Counted from the first letter of the stretch, positions 34,949 through 45,892 are shown. The stretch is 64,000 bases of DNA from CBDBIG01 sp965205845 [NCBI: bacterium] (GCA_965205845.1 CBDBIG010000004.1:186001-250000), one strand, 5' to 3'. A program made the numbers and translations. Notes: a model not told the origin generated them from the letters alone.

Positions 34949-36787
34949 GTGATTTCCGCATTAGATCAAGCCATGCACCTTCCGGCAAAAAGTGCGCACC
35001 AAGCAGCCATTTCCCTGGGGGAAGATCGACAGTCGGCGTTTTTTGATACGCTCCAACAAGCTTCCTCATCATCTTACGATAAGGCTCCCAAATCCAGCCA
35101 ATCTCCCGAGCACAACCCAGCACCCACACCCCGTCGTGATGTCCCCCATCGTACCGAGGCCCGTAGATCTGAAGGTCAAGCCCATATACAAACCACGCAC
35201 GCACGCACCCATACGCAAGCAGACGAGACGCAACATGGCAAACAAACCAAATTAGCAGGTCGAACCGAGTTAGCAGAGCACCCCCAGCCCCAAGAGCAAG
35301 AGACAAAAAGGGATGAAGAAATATTGGCAGTGACGGGCAATGTGCCTGCTCACCCCCCAGTGCAAGAAGCCTTGATAAGCCAAGGCAACCAGGAAAACGA
35401 AGGAAGCCTCAATGGGTTCGCTTATCCCAACCTCGGGTCCCAAGCCAGTACGGCAATCCAAAACGAAGGAAGCCTCAATGGGTTTGCTCATCCCAACCTT
35501 GGATCCCAAGCCAGTACGGCAATCCAAAACGAAGGAAGCCTCAATGGGTTTGCTCATCCCAACCTTGGATCCCAAGCCAGTACGGCAATCCAAAACGAAG
35601 GAAGCCTCAATGGGTTCGCTCATCCCAACCTTGGATCCCAAGCCAGTACGGTAATCCAAAACGAGGAGGCCACGAGTGCCTTTGGAAGCACAGCACAAGC
35701 AGAAAAAACCTTGCTCGGCAAAGAGTTAGCGGTTCAAGCCAAACAACCGCCCAACGCCCAGCAATCAGCAACAGAAAAAACCCTGCTCGGCAAAGAGTTA
35801 GCGGTTCAAGCCAACCCTGCCAACCAAGAGCCCCAAACATTCGCAAAAAGCGCCTTCCTGAACGCGGAACAACCATTCAACGCCCAGCAACCAGCAACAG
35901 AAAAAACCCTGCTCGGCAAAGAGTTAGCGGTTCAAGCCAACCTTGCAGGCAAAGTACGAAACGAAGAGGGCAGCAAAGAAGCCCAAACCAAACTGGTTCA
36001 AACTTTGAACCTCGCTTCCTCAGAGACAAAGGCCAAAGACAGCCGTTCTGACATCCATTCCCCCACACCTGCCAAGGGCAGCAGCTCTAGCGCAAACCAT
36101 AGCGCAATCGTTGCTGGCAACACCGTCAGCACCCCAGGGCAAGAGGTGAGCAATCAAAGTGCGTTTTTGATGCAGCAAAATCAAAAAGGCCCAATGGGCA
36201 ACCCACTTCCCAACCAAGGACTCGATTTGACGAACGACACGGACAATCAAAGCTCCATGCGTTTTGATGCAACCCTTGGGCAAACCATGGCGAGCAGTGC
36301 TGCCAACCAAGCGACGAACCTTGGGCAAACCACAACCGAGGTCAACCCACGCGCTATGCTTGATCAGGTGGCTCACCAAGCACGTTGGATGCTGAGCAAT
36401 ACACGCAAAGAGGTGAGCATGCAGCTGACCCCAGAGCATTTGGGCAGGTTGAATATGAAAATTAGCCAGCAAGAAGGTGCCCTTTCGATTGAAATGATAG
36501 TGGAAAACGCTAGCACCAAAGCATTGCTTGAAAGCCAGCAGCAAGACCTCCGGACACGCTTGGCCAGCATCCAAGACATTGAACAGTTTGAATTGCAAGT
36601 AAATGTGCGCCAAGAAAACCATGCCAAGGAGTTTGGGCAACAACAAGCAGGGGATCAACGCCAAGGAAATTCGACTGCCCAAGGGCGTAACAACAACAAC
36701 CCTCAAGCTGCCAATGAAGGCCTAGGGAGCACGAACCAAACGACCCTTCGCGATGAAAACTTGAATGGAGTCAGTATTTTTGCATAA
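34949..36787 (+). CDS. fliK: Flagellar hook-length control protein with expanded repeats
   Basis: FliK sets hook length and switches export specificity. The C-terminal domain (residues about 470-590: RKEVSMQLTPEHLGRLNMKISQQEGALSIEMIVENASTKALLESQQQDLRTRL) is the conserved FliK domain with its LTP-HLG motif. The N-terminal half is Gln/Asn/Ser-rich and unstructured, as expected for a molecular ruler. It contains four 22-residue repeats (NEGSLNGFAHPNLGSQ...) and three copies of EKTLLGKELAVQA. At 612 residues it is long for the family. It starts with GTG 34949. Confidence 0.9.
   Translation: MISALDQAMHLPAKSAHQAAISLGEDRQSAFFDTLQQASSSSYDKAPKSSQSPEHNPAPTPRRDVPHRTEARRSEGQAHIQTTHARTHTQADETQHGKQTKLAGRTELAEHPQPQEQETKRDEEILAVTGNVPAHPPVQEALISQGNQENEGSLNGFAYPNLGSQASTAIQNEGSLNGFAHPNLGSQASTAIQNEGSLNGFAHPNLGSQASTAIQNEGSLNGFAHPNLGSQASTVIQNEEATSAFGSTAQAEKTLLGKELAVQAKQPPNAQQSATEKTLLGKELAVQANPANQEPQTFAKSAFLNAEQPFNAQQPATEKTLLGKELAVQANLAGKVRNEEGSKEAQTKLVQTLNLASSETKAKDSRSDIHSPTPAKGSSSSANHSAIVAGNTVSTPGQEVSNQSAFLMQQNQKGPMGNPLPNQGLDLTNDTDNQSSMRFDATLGQTMASSAANQATNLGQTTTEVNPRAMLDQVAHQARWMLSNTRKEVSMQLTPEHLGRLNMKISQQEGALSIEMIVENASTKALLESQQQDLRTRLASIQDIEQFELQVNVRQENHAKEFGQQQAGDQRQGNSTAQGRNNNNPQAANEGLGSTNQTTLRDENLNGVSIFA
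35396..35659. repeat. Four 66-bp tandem repeats inside fliK
   Basis: Four in-frame 66-bp units begin at 35396, 35462, 35528 and 35594. They are nearly identical and encode NEGSLNGFA(Y/H)PNLGSQASTAIQ-like blocks of 22 residues. A second in-frame repeat, EKTLLGKELAVQA, occurs at about 35702, 35774 and 35900. Confidence 0.95.
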
Positions 36788-36936
36788 ACCCCGTTGACTT
36801 ACATTGTTTTTAAAAACCTTAAGGGCAGCAGCCAAAACATACGTGCTGGAACGCGTTTCGCGCACTTTTTATCAAAAACCCCCTTCGAAACCCCATCAAC
36901 AAAACCCTTTTCATTGGAAGAATAGATTGGAAAACG

Positions 36937-37764
36937 ATGCCACAACCATTTGGAGTACAACAAGGGCTGCAAGCCTCACGCAACGCCTTAAACAGCGCTC
37001 TTGGCACCCCAGGAAAAACGGGTGAAAGAGATTTAGGTAAACAAGATTTTATGAAACTTTTGATCTCGCAGATGACCAACCAAGATCCGCTCGATCCCAT
37101 GGATGCTGCAGGGATGATGAATCAACTCTCACAGCTGGGTACGATTGAACAATTGGTGAGCCTAAACAAAAAACTCGACTCCATGCAAACCGCGCAAGAA
37201 GCCCAAAACCGCTTTGGCGCAGCCGCATATTTGGGACGTGATGTAACGACCAAAGGCGATCGCATTTCCTACATGCAAGGCACCCAATCAGATCTGCGCT
37301 TTAGCCTTTCTCAACCTGCCAAGTCTGCCCGTGTACACGTGTTAGATTCGCAAGGTGCGAGAATCCGCTCCATGCAAATGGGGGCTTTGGCAGCAGGGGT
37401 CAATACCTATCCATGGGATGGCAAAACCGATCAAGGAAGGATTGCCCCATCGGGAGAATACCGCTTTAGCGTCAATGCCATTGATGCAACAGATCGCTTG
37501 ATTGAAAGTCAAACCCATAGCCTGGGCCGCGTGTCTGGGGTGCGCTTCGAGGGCAACGATACTTTCCTTTGGATTGATGGTCGAGAGGTCGATGCGCGCG
37601 AAGTGGTCGAGGTGTCGAATCAATCGGTTGAGCGCTATGGGCAACGCATGCCCCTACCCGCACAACAGCAATTACAGCCCGCTGGCCCCATTCAAAACAT
37701 TTCGCTGCCTCAAGGCTTACAACCTGCCCCAGCCATGGATTTATTGCGCACGCCTAAACGCTAG
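36937..37764 (+). CDS. flgD: Flagellar hook capping protein FlgD
   Basis: FlgD caps the growing hook and guides FlgE polymerisation. The N-terminal export and cap motif is clear (LGKQDFMKLLISQMTNQDPLDPMDAAGMMNQLSQLGTIEQL). The FlgD Ig-like and Tudor-like domains follow (YLGRDVTTKGDRISY, PWDGKTDQGRIAPSGEYRFSVNAID). The 275 residues include a Gln/Pro-rich tail beyond the usual end. It lies between fliK (150 bp upstream) and flgE (400 bp downstream). Confidence 0.93.
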   Translation: MPQPFGVQQGLQASRNALNSALGTPGKTGERDLGKQDFMKLLISQMTNQDPLDPMDAAGMMNQLSQLGTIEQLVSLNKKLDSMQTAQEAQNRFGAAAYLGRDVTTKGDRISYMQGTQSDLRFSLSQPAKSARVHVLDSQGARIRSMQMGALAAGVNTYPWDGKTDQGRIAPSGEYRFSVNAIDATDRLIESQTHSLGRVSGVRFEGNDTFLWIDGREVDAREVVEVSNQSVERYGQRMPLPAQQQLQPAGPIQNISLPQGLQPAPAMDLLRTPKR

Positions 37765-38164
37765 GCAGACCTTAACTTTATCTTCATAACAATATTTCTT
37801 TAATTCCACCACATGGCTACGTCAAGCAAGGGGGTGTATTTTTTAGCATTGAATCCTTTTATTTATCCTATTCTAATCAATCACCCGTTTTTTAAAAAGG
37901 ATTGCGACACAAAGCCAAGAAGACCCATCGATCGATTTTTTGAAAATAAAAATTTGCCAAGGTTTTTAAGGTACGCATGCCAACGGTATTTCGCCAACAA
38001 TCTGCACTACATTGCTTAGCGATGGGTTGTTTATGCCAGCCATGCTTATTTTGTGAATGCCTTTTTTCATTTTTTCAAAAGTTGCCGTGCCTCTTGCAAT
38101 CATGTGTAAGCAGGCGTTTTTTTAAATAAAATGTAACCATTATCTGGAGAATATTGAAACAACC
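37765..38164. other. flgD-flgE intergenic region
   Basis: No gene is recognised in this 400-bp AT-rich spacer. Its length suggests that flgE has its own promoter; one candidate is listed separately. Confidence 0.45.
38083..38097 (+). promoter_or_regulatory. Weak candidate sigma-54 promoter for flgE
   Basis: TGCCGTG-CCTC-TTGC has the exact sigma-54 spacing and a good -12 element, but the -24 element departs from TGGCACG at three positions. Sigma-54 control of hook genes is common in Gram-negative flagellar systems. It is 68 bases before the flgE ATG. This is inference from pattern only. Confidence 0.25.
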
Positions 38165-39604
38165 ATGTTAGCCCTTTATCCAGGAGCAAGCGGTTTGGCC
38201 GCGTACGGCGAGGCCATGACCGTGATTGGGAGTAATATTGCCAATGTAGGCACCACTGGCTATAAAACAGCCCGTGTTAATTTTCAAGACCTGCTCGCCA
38301 CAGGTGTACAAGGTACCAACCAACGCATTGGTAAGGGGGTCCGGATCTCCTCAGTGCAGGGTGACTTTACCCAAGGCAGCGTGCAACCCACCAATCGTGT
38401 AACCGACCTTGCCATTGAAGGAGATGGCTTTTTAACCTTGCGCGATGACTATAACAAAACCTCGTACACGCGTGCTGGGGCACTGGAATTTGATACCGAA
38501 GGTATTTTGATTACACCCAATGGGAAAAAAGTGATGGCCCATCCTGTCAACCCCACCACAGGGGAAGCCAATGGCCCTGCGGGTCCTGCAAAACTGATTG
38601 GCCTGCGTACTCCGCCCATGCCTACGGGCGATGGTTCCAATAATTCGGGGATCCATATTAGTGCTAATTTAAATGCCGACGTTACCCCACCCATCACACC
38701 TTTTGACCCTGCCAATGTGGTAGGTGACATGTACAATTATCAAATTCCTGTCACCATGATTGACCAACGCGGTGCTGAACACGTTGGGAGCATTGCTTTT
38801 CGTAAACTCTCTGAGGATCAATCCCTCGCCAAAGGGGCAGCCAATGTGTGGGAGTGGTATGTGGTGGTGCCTGGAGATTCGGTAGGTCAACCCTCCCAGT
38901 TACAAGTAGCCGTTGGTGGTGGAACGCTAAAGTTCGATGCCATTGGCCGGATGACACAAATTACCAACGGTCGTTTTGTCGACAGTGCCCCCCCTCAACA
39001 ACCAGGACAACCACCCCCACCTCCAGGGATTCCTGTTTTAGAAGAAGCACCCCTTAATCAAGGGAGTAGTGTCGCTCAGGTCGCATTGCCCTTTGGTGTC
39101 CAAGGGACACAGGTGATTGGCATTGATTTTGGCAGCATCTTTAACCCCAACGACACCAACCCTGGCGACGGATTGGGTGGGGTGACCTCCTTTGCATCAG
39201 ACTTTAACGTATTGCAAGTGGAAGTCGATGGGTTTCGCGCAGGCGTGTTGGAAGAGATAGACATTGACATTGGTGGCACCATTAGGGGCTATTTCGACAA
39301 TGGCTCGGTGCGACCTGTTTACCGCCTTGCCATGACCCGCTTTGTGAATAACAATGGCCTTTTGATACGCGGCGCTGGGCATAATGAGTTTGAATTTTCT
39401 CCTCAAGCGGGGGACCCCATTCCCGGGTTTCCCAATGAAGGGCAGTTTGGTGCAGTGCAAAGCCGCAACCTAGAGCGCTCAAACGTTGATCTACCACGCC
39501 AATTTGTGAGTATGATTGAAACCCAACGCTCCTTCCAGGCCAACGCAAAAAGCATTACGACCTCCGATGAAATGCTTGTCGAGGTGGTAAACTTGAAGCG
39601 TTAA
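38165..39604 (+). CDS. flgE: Flagellar hook protein FlgE
   Basis: The N-terminal rod/hook signature is LYPGASGLAAYGEAMTVIGSNIANVGTTGYKTARVNFQDLL, and the C-terminal one is NLERSNVDLPRQFVSMIETQRSFQANAKSITTSDEMLVEVVNLKR. Together they form the coiled-coil core of the hook. The 479-residue middle carries FlgE domains (VTDLAIEGDGFLTLRDD...YTRAGALEFDTEG) and a proline-rich insert (PPQQPGQPPPPPG, residues about 277-290). A GGAGA site lies 14 bases before the ATG. A rho-independent terminator follows, so flgE ends a transcript. Confidence 0.95.
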   Translation: MLALYPGASGLAAYGEAMTVIGSNIANVGTTGYKTARVNFQDLLATGVQGTNQRIGKGVRISSVQGDFTQGSVQPTNRVTDLAIEGDGFLTLRDDYNKTSYTRAGALEFDTEGILITPNGKKVMAHPVNPTTGEANGPAGPAKLIGLRTPPMPTGDGSNNSGIHISANLNADVTPPITPFDPANVVGDMYNYQIPVTMIDQRGAEHVGSIAFRKLSEDQSLAKGAANVWEWYVVVPGDSVGQPSQLQVAVGGGTLKFDAIGRMTQITNGRFVDSAPPQQPGQPPPPPGIPVLEEAPLNQGSSVAQVALPFGVQGTQVIGIDFGSIFNPNDTNPGDGLGGVTSFASDFNVLQVEVDGFRAGVLEEIDIDIGGTIRGYFDNGSVRPVYRLAMTRFVNNNGLLIRGAGHNEFEFSPQAGDPIPGFPNEGQFGAVQSRNLERSNVDLPRQFVSMIETQRSFQANAKSITTSDEMLVEVVNLKR

Positions 39605-39663
39605 CATAGGCACCCAAACAAGCATGCTTGGCTTGTTCAACAAAATAACGTAGCAAAAAAGGC

Positions 39664-39707
39664 GGGCTGGTTTTGGTGCTCTATGGGGTATCACCAGCCC
39701 TTTTTTT
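39664..39707 (+). terminator. Rho-independent terminator after flgE
   Basis: GGGCTGGT (39664-39671) pairs perfectly with ACCAGCCC (39693-39700), followed by seven T (39701-39707). It is 60 bases after the flgE stop. Confidence 0.85.
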
Positions 39708-40437
39708 GCTCTTTAGTGTATTCCTTGCCTGCGACACAGCGCCTAGCAAAGTCGAGGATACCCATGTGCTAAAAGCAAGGCGAAAGGCCAATGGCGTCCC
39801 ATATGGACGAGAAAGCCGTAAGGTAGGTTTAAGTGCTTGCTTGTATACTGGGCTATCTGCAGGTATACACGCTGTATTTCTCCATAGTACGGTGTTCTCC
39901 AAAGGGTAGTCGAGGGATCCATGGGCAAAACCCTAAGCGTTACTAAAAAAATGTGCCGTGCAAATGAATATCAAATAAAGTATGATGCCCTCGCAAGAGT
40001 GCTAGTCTTGGAGACGCTAGTCACCGTATAGCCACCAAATAAGCATTAAAATAACCAAACATAGCGTAATGTAAAGCCAACAAAGGGAGAATAACGATTG
40101 TTTCGTGGGCATGGCTGACTGTGTTAGAAAGTGAGCGGAAACGCTCTGCATACACTGTGGCGTACATGTTAATGCAGGTTGACGAGTGCATTAGGATCAC
40201 TTGATGCATCAAATTGGAGGTGCTTCCTTGGTTTAAGACGCAAATGGCATTTAGGTATTTGCAAGAACCCCGTGATATGGGGTTGTTTTCCTGCTGGTAC
40301 ACTTTTGTATATAAATTATTTTCAATGGCATAGAGAATGTGATCCTTGCAGAAATTTTGATAAAGCATGGAAACATGCCCACAAAAAATGTAGTATTTGC
40401 GTCCTTAGTCTTGCGTGTTTTTTGAGTTTTTGGTGTT
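39708..40437. other. Intergenic between flgE and tRNA-Thr
   Basis: Only short frames without support are found (for example 40021-40368 minus, lacking any family or ribosome site). No RNA gene other than the tRNA is recognised. Confidence 0.4.
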
Positions 40438-40509
<72 letters not shown>

Positions 40510-40950
40510 TTTGTTTTTGCTAAAATTTTTTTAGCAGCTGGAGCGTACCATGCTTTCTTAGGCTGTGGTTTTGTTGCCCGTTTGTGCCAAGAATTTTTGC
40601 TGCGCCCTCAGACAGCGCGCTAATGGGTTGCTACGCACATGTATGCTCCCTACCTTGGACCAGATAACCTTGTGTCACGTGCACCTGCTCAAAATGCCCG
40701 AACGCATGCCCGCCGGGGAGAGTTCGCCGACGGGGCCGCTTTATGGGATCTGTCTTGTTAAACATAGACTTTGACGCCATGACATGAAACATGTGGGCAC
40801 TGTGTCGGGCACAAAGGCACAGCCGCATCGCTAAAGCCATGTGAACCAAAGTGGCAAAGCAACTGACCGTTTACATTCAGGCGCAAAGCATGTGGGCGTT
40901 TACAACAACCATTTGCAAGCACGCACACTAAAAAAAGCCGTGACCACTGC
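40510..40950. other. Intergenic with pieces of a dispersed repeat
   Basis: It contains GTGGCAAAGCAACTG (about 40850) and GGCGCAAAGCATGTG (about 40880), two short matches to the repeat family found at 12.1, 14.3, 21.1, 25.3 and 52.1 kb. No gene is recognised. Confidence 0.4.
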
Positions 40951-43900
40951 ATGGTCGAGATTACCATGGGCGAGTGTAAAAAATTACTCGGTATATTGGG
41001 GATGGCTTTTGTGGTGGGTTGCACCCAGCCAAGGGCCGATTGGCGGGTGAGTGGTGAAGGTGTGCGCTTTGAATGGCAGAAGATTTCGTTGTATATGCCT
41101 GCCCATCAGCCTTATATCGAGTTGTTGTTGCGCCATGAACAAGGTGGGCTGATTCAGCGCGTGCCATGGATTGCTGCCATGAACGGTTGGATAGTATTCG
41201 ACTACCCGTGGGAGCCCGATCAACGTTTGCAAGTATGGGGGCGTAAAACGGGGCAGGGGTTGTTTGCAACACCTGTTTTTTTGGGTGACATAACCACTCC
41301 CAAGATGCCACTACAGGTGGTTGATTCGAGGCTGCAGATAACGGCAGGCACACCCGCATTAAACCCCAATCTACCTTTGTGGCTACCTGCAGGCAGGCAG
41401 ATAAACCTTGCCCTTGCTTTGGTTTTGCAGCAGCCCCAGCCTCAAACTTTGCGGGTAGAGATTACAGCAACCCCCAGAGGGTTTTTGCGCTGGCATACGA
41501 CGTCCCTTACACGCCAATTACCCAAAAGTGCAGCGCACGCCTCCCAACAAAAAGTGCAATCACTGCAAAGAGCCCCAGTCTTGCACAGCCAAGCCATTGC
41601 TTTGCGCGTACCAGGGCAACGGGCTTATGTACAAATTCCGTTTTGGTTCACCCGTGCTCAACAAAACCCTGCCATGCTTCCATCGAAGCCATTGCCCAAT
41701 ACGCATCCAACCCCACAACAAAAGGTAAAAAAAGGGTGGATTGCATGGCGAGTGCTTAATGCAGCGGGGGCAGTCCTCAGCCATGGCAAACAAGACATAC
41801 ATGCCATCCCCCTGCAACACTTACAAACGGCCTTGCTGTTGCAGGAAAACCGCTTTCCCGTCCCACCAGAATTTGGACAAAAACTGGGTGTAAGGGCAAC
41901 GGGGGTTTTACGCCATAAAACGGGGCAAATAGTGCTTCCACCAATATGGTTAACCCCTTTGAAGCGTTGGCTACCTGGGGTGCAACCAAGTGCTTTGGTG
42001 GGGGTAAGCGTTGTGAATCACAGCCCCAGTTTGCTGCCCCTTGCTTTTACAATGCGCATGGTCGATCAGGCGCACCCACCACAAAAAGACGTGCTCGGTT
42101 TTGGTACACAAAACGCGGAACCCAAGCCCGTGTTACAGGTGCTTGCCCCAAAACAAACAGGTCGTATCGTATTGCCCTTGGATTGGCATGAGAACAGCTT
42201 AACACCAGGACGGTACTGGCGCTGTGTTGATGTTTTTTTTTGGGGTTTGCAAACCCCATTAAAAACGGACTGCCGTCCTTTAAAGGTGGTAAAAACGGGA
42301 ACGGCTACGTGGCTCCTTGTGTTGATCGCACTGGGTTGTTTGGTGTTTGCACTGGGTTTTTTGCGACGTCTTTCGCGCTGGTTAGGGCGTTTGGCTTTGT
42401 GGGAGGTGGCTTTGTTAGCCCTCATTTTCGCCATTACCCTCCTCACAGTATCACTGCCAGGAGTGCTGGTATCGGCAGTGACCACCTTGCTTTTGGGGCC
42501 TTTTGGTTTTTTGCTTGATGGCTTGGTGTATAAACTGGGGGTATTTGCCTGGGCGGCGGCATTAATGGGTTGTTTGCGGCACACAGGGGTGTTTTTTTTG
42601 TTTTTTTTGCTTTGGCAAATGGCACAAACAGCACTCCATGGGATATTTTCCCCTTTGCTATTGTTAAGTGCTGCCGTCGCTGCTTGTTTAGGTGAAATGG
42701 CTTTTTGGCTGGGTGGTGCCAGTCGACCAAATTTTGCAGGAGGCATGGAGCGCAAAGTACTACGCCCCTTGCCCAACGCCCTTTACATTGCTGCGGGAGA
42801 GGGTTTGGCCATTGGTTTCTACCTTGTATTAGCCCAAAGTTGGCAGCGCTTGCATCTGGCCCCTTGGTTTGTGTTGTTACAGGCGGTTAGCGGTGGCCTT
42901 TGGGCAGGCCTTGGCGCTTGGCTTGGCCTGCGTGCAGCCCTTGCCCAAAAAGCACTGATTCCTGCGGCTTCTTCTCCATTAACCACCTTTACCCCACAAA
43001 CCCCTCAGGTATCGGACCCTGTGCGTCCCCCCAATTTGCCAAGCTTCCAAAACGAGGTTAGGGTTAGGCATAGTCCCACAGCCCAGCAGACCATACACAA
43101 CCATGGTGCCAAGGTCCTTCAAAGCCTTAGCATTCAGCTGCCCCCATTGGGCTTAAACCCCCAAACCGGTGAACTCTGTCCCATAGTTCAACCCCCACCC
43201 AAGACCGTTTGCGCAAAAAGCATCGCCTTTAAACCAACAAGCGATCCAGCAGCCAATGTCGCGTCCACAAACGATGTTCGTGCCAAGGAAGCACCCCAGC
43301 TTTCCCTACCCTTTTGGCCTCAAAAAATGAACATTCGGTTTAAGGCGGGGCAGATTGCCCTTATTTTGGGAGAATCTGGAAGTGGAAAAAGTACTTTTCT
43401 GCGTCTGCTTAAGGGCCTTGAACCCCTGCCTCAAGGAGCAGAGCTCCAGCTCCACTGGCAAAACCAAGGAATCCCCCAAAAGCAAACGCAAGTGGTGCGC
43501 CCTTTTTTGTATCTATCCCAGCATATTGAGTGGCAGGCGGTGTTAGAAAATGTGGAGCAAGATGTGAGCCTTGGCGCTTGGATTGGTAGCCAACAGCACA
43601 CCCTAGCGCAGGCAGGTCGTGAGTTATGCAATGGAGCGGGTCGGGTTGGTAAAAGCACCGAGTTGCCACCACCACCAGCCCCCCATGCTTTCGAGGCATG
43701 GCAGCAAACGGCCTTTGCTTCCTTGGAGGAGCTGGGTTTGACGCATTTAAGGGGACGCGCGTTGCATCGCTTAAGCGGCGGGGAACTGCAACGCGCTTTA
43801 TTGGCTGCTCTTTATGCACAAGCCGTTCACCAAGGCGCGGCCCAATCGAACGCCACCCCAAAATGCCGTATTAACAGCCAAAGCATTTGGTTGCTTGATG

Positions 43901-44895
43901 AACCCTTTGCCCATCAAGACAGTGAAGGTCGGCGATACATTACGGCTATGCTGGAGCATATTGTGGAGCAACAAGGCTTGGTGGTGTTGGTCGAGCATCG
44001 CTTAGCCAACCTTGAGGCATTGCCCATCCATGCATGGCAATTTACCTCCCGAGGGCATTTACAAGCAATCTCGCACCCAAGCACCCTGTGGGAGCGCAAA
44101 AAGGGTCAAATTCGCCAAAACGCATCAAAAAAACCCCCAGGTGTCAAAAATGCGCCTCATGTTTCATCCAGTACGCAAACGGGTATTTTGCGTTTGCAAG
44201 GGGTCAGTGTAAATTCTCTTGCTGCAGCGTTTAAAGTTGCAGCCAGTCACAACCCAGACAAACAAGCCCCTAACTTTGGCTTGCGCAACGTGCAGTTTAG
44301 CTTGCATCCTAACCAAAAAATATTGCTCCAAGGACCCAATGGTACGGGAAAAACCCTGTTAATCTCGGCCATGGCAGGGTTTATTGCGCCCAGCGAGGGA
44401 AGCATTGTGTGGCAACATGCAAAGCAGCAAACCGCCCTTGCCAGCATGGGTGTTCGACAAAAAAGAGCCCTGATTGGCCTCGCACCCCAGCGCCCTGCTG
44501 CGAGCATTTTTTCCCCCACGACCTTGGAAGCCATACTGGCCCCCCTCACCGCAATTGGGTACGGCGAAACCGAGGCACATTACCATGCCAAACACTGGCT
44601 AAAATGCTTAGGCCTCCGTGCACAAGCCAACACCCACCCTCAGCAGCTTAGCGCGGGGGAACTGCGGCGTCTTGCAATAGGGCGCGTGCTTGCCCAGGCA
44701 CCCTTGGTGCTACTTCTTGATGAACCCTTTGCAGGCCTTGATGCCAAAAATGCACACAACATCATGGAACTCATTCAAAACTATCTTGACCAAAACCCCC
44801 AACACCGCCTCTTGCTTAGCACTCACGAAGATTCGACTGGCATCCTAAACACGCTAACCCAGTATACCCGGATTCAAACCAATTCCTTTTTTTAG
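40951..44895 (+). CDS. Lipoprotein-membrane-double ABC ATPase fusion (ECF-importer-like)
   Basis: This single open frame encodes 1314 residues. The N-terminus carries a lipobox (LGMAFVVGC, start at ATG 40951 or 40966), followed by a periplasmic-type beta-rich domain of about 420 residues. Residues about 450-670 hold six or seven TM segments arranged like an ECF S-component. After a Pro/Gln linker come two ABC ATPases. Domain 1 has Walker A GESGSGKST (about 806), signature LSGGELQRA (941), WLLDEPFA (980) and switch VEHR. Domain 2 has GPNGTGKT (about 1127), signature LSAGELRR (1233), LLLDEPFAGLD (1254) and STHED. Tandem EcfA-like ATPases with an S-component suggest uptake of a vitamin or metal; the substrate is unknown. 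No T-component gene is adjacent. Confidence 0.8.
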   Translation: MVEITMGECKKLLGILGMAFVVGCTQPRADWRVSGEGVRFEWQKISLYMPAHQPYIELLLRHEQGGLIQRVPWIAAMNGWIVFDYPWEPDQRLQVWGRKTGQGLFATPVFLGDITTPKMPLQVVDSRLQITAGTPALNPNLPLWLPAGRQINLALALVLQQPQPQTLRVEITATPRGFLRWHTTSLTRQLPKSAAHASQQKVQSLQRAPVLHSQAIALRVPGQRAYVQIPFWFTRAQQNPAMLPSKPLPNTHPTPQQKVKKGWIAWRVLNAAGAVLSHGKQDIHAIPLQHLQTALLLQENRFPVPPEFGQKLGVRATGVLRHKTGQIVLPPIWLTPLKRWLPGVQPSALVGVSVVNHSPSLLPLAFTMRMVDQAHPPQKDVLGFGTQNAEPKPVLQVLAPKQTGRIVLPLDWHENSLTPGRYWRCVDVFFWGLQTPLKTDCRPLKVVKTGTATWLLVLIALGCLVFALGFLRRLSRWLGRLALWEVALLALIFAITLLTVSLPGVLVSAVTTLLLGPFGFLLDGLVYKLGVFAWAAALMGCLRHTGVFFLFFLLWQMAQTALHGIFSPLLLLSAAVAACLGEMAFWLGGASRPNFAGGMERKVLRPLPNALYIAAGEGLAIGFYLVLAQSWQRLHLAPWFVLLQAVSGGLWAGLGAWLGLRAALAQKALIPAASSPLTTFTPQTPQVSDPVRPPNLPSFQNEVRVRHSPTAQQTIHNHGAKVLQSLSIQLPPLGLNPQTGELCPIVQPPPKTVCAKSIAFKPTSDPAANVASTNDVRAKEAPQLSLPFWPQKMNIRFKAGQIALILGESGSGKSTFLRLLKGLEPLPQGAELQLHWQNQGIPQKQTQVVRPFLYLSQHIEWQAVLENVEQDVSLGAWIGSQQHTLAQAGRELCNGAGRVGKSTELPPPPAPHAFEAWQQTAFASLEELGLTHLRGRALHRLSGGELQRALLAALYAQAVHQGAAQSNATPKCRINSQSIWLLDEPFAHQDSEGRRYITAMLEHIVEQQGLVVLVEHRLANLEALPIHAWQFTSRGHLQAISHPSTLWERKKGQIRQNASKKPPGVKNAPHVSSSTQTGILRLQGVSVNSLAAAFKVAASHNPDKQAPNFGLRNVQFSLHPNQKILLQGPNGTGKTLLISAMAGFIAPSEGSIVWQHAKQQTALASMGVRQKRALIGLAPQRPAASIFSPTTLEAILAPLTAIGYGETEAHYHAKHWLKCLGLRAQANTHPQQLSAGELRRLAIGRVLAQAPLVLLLDEPFAGLDAKNAHNIMELIQNYLDQNPQHRLLLSTHEDSTGILNTLTQYTRIQTNSFF

Positions 44896-45136
44896 ATTTC
44901 AAGACCCGCCTTTTTTGTATGCATGGGAATTGCCTCGACTATGTTGAAAAAAACATCTCACATAGCCCGTATCACCTCCCTGTTTACCAATTTCTGTAAA
45001 TACTCACCTGCTTTGAGACTTGCATTAGGGGGCAAAGATCTGACACATCCAGTATAATAGGGCCCGCGCCAGCAGTCAGAAATAGACGGACCTGTCTGAC
45101 CCAAACCAAGAACTAATGGGCATTTGTGTCGGGATT

Positions 45137-45793
<657 letters not shown>

Positions 45794-45892
45794 CGCTCTT
45801 TAATCGGGCTGTAGTGTTTAGAACTAAAACAAAAAGGGGCGTTTGCCCTGCCTAAGGTTGGGTTAAAAAACCGTTTGTTTCACAAAGTGGGC

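Noticed and set aside
40021-40368. Minus-strand 115-residue protein upstream of tRNA-Thr
   Set aside because: No ribosome site, no family, and a composition typical of chance frames in AT-rich DNA.
45040-45115. Small RNA gene starting at a TATAAT box
   Set aside because: A TATAAT (about 45053) and a short GTCAGA/TCTGAC hairpin are present, but there is no matching -35 at the right spacing, no terminator and no resemblance to a known RNA.
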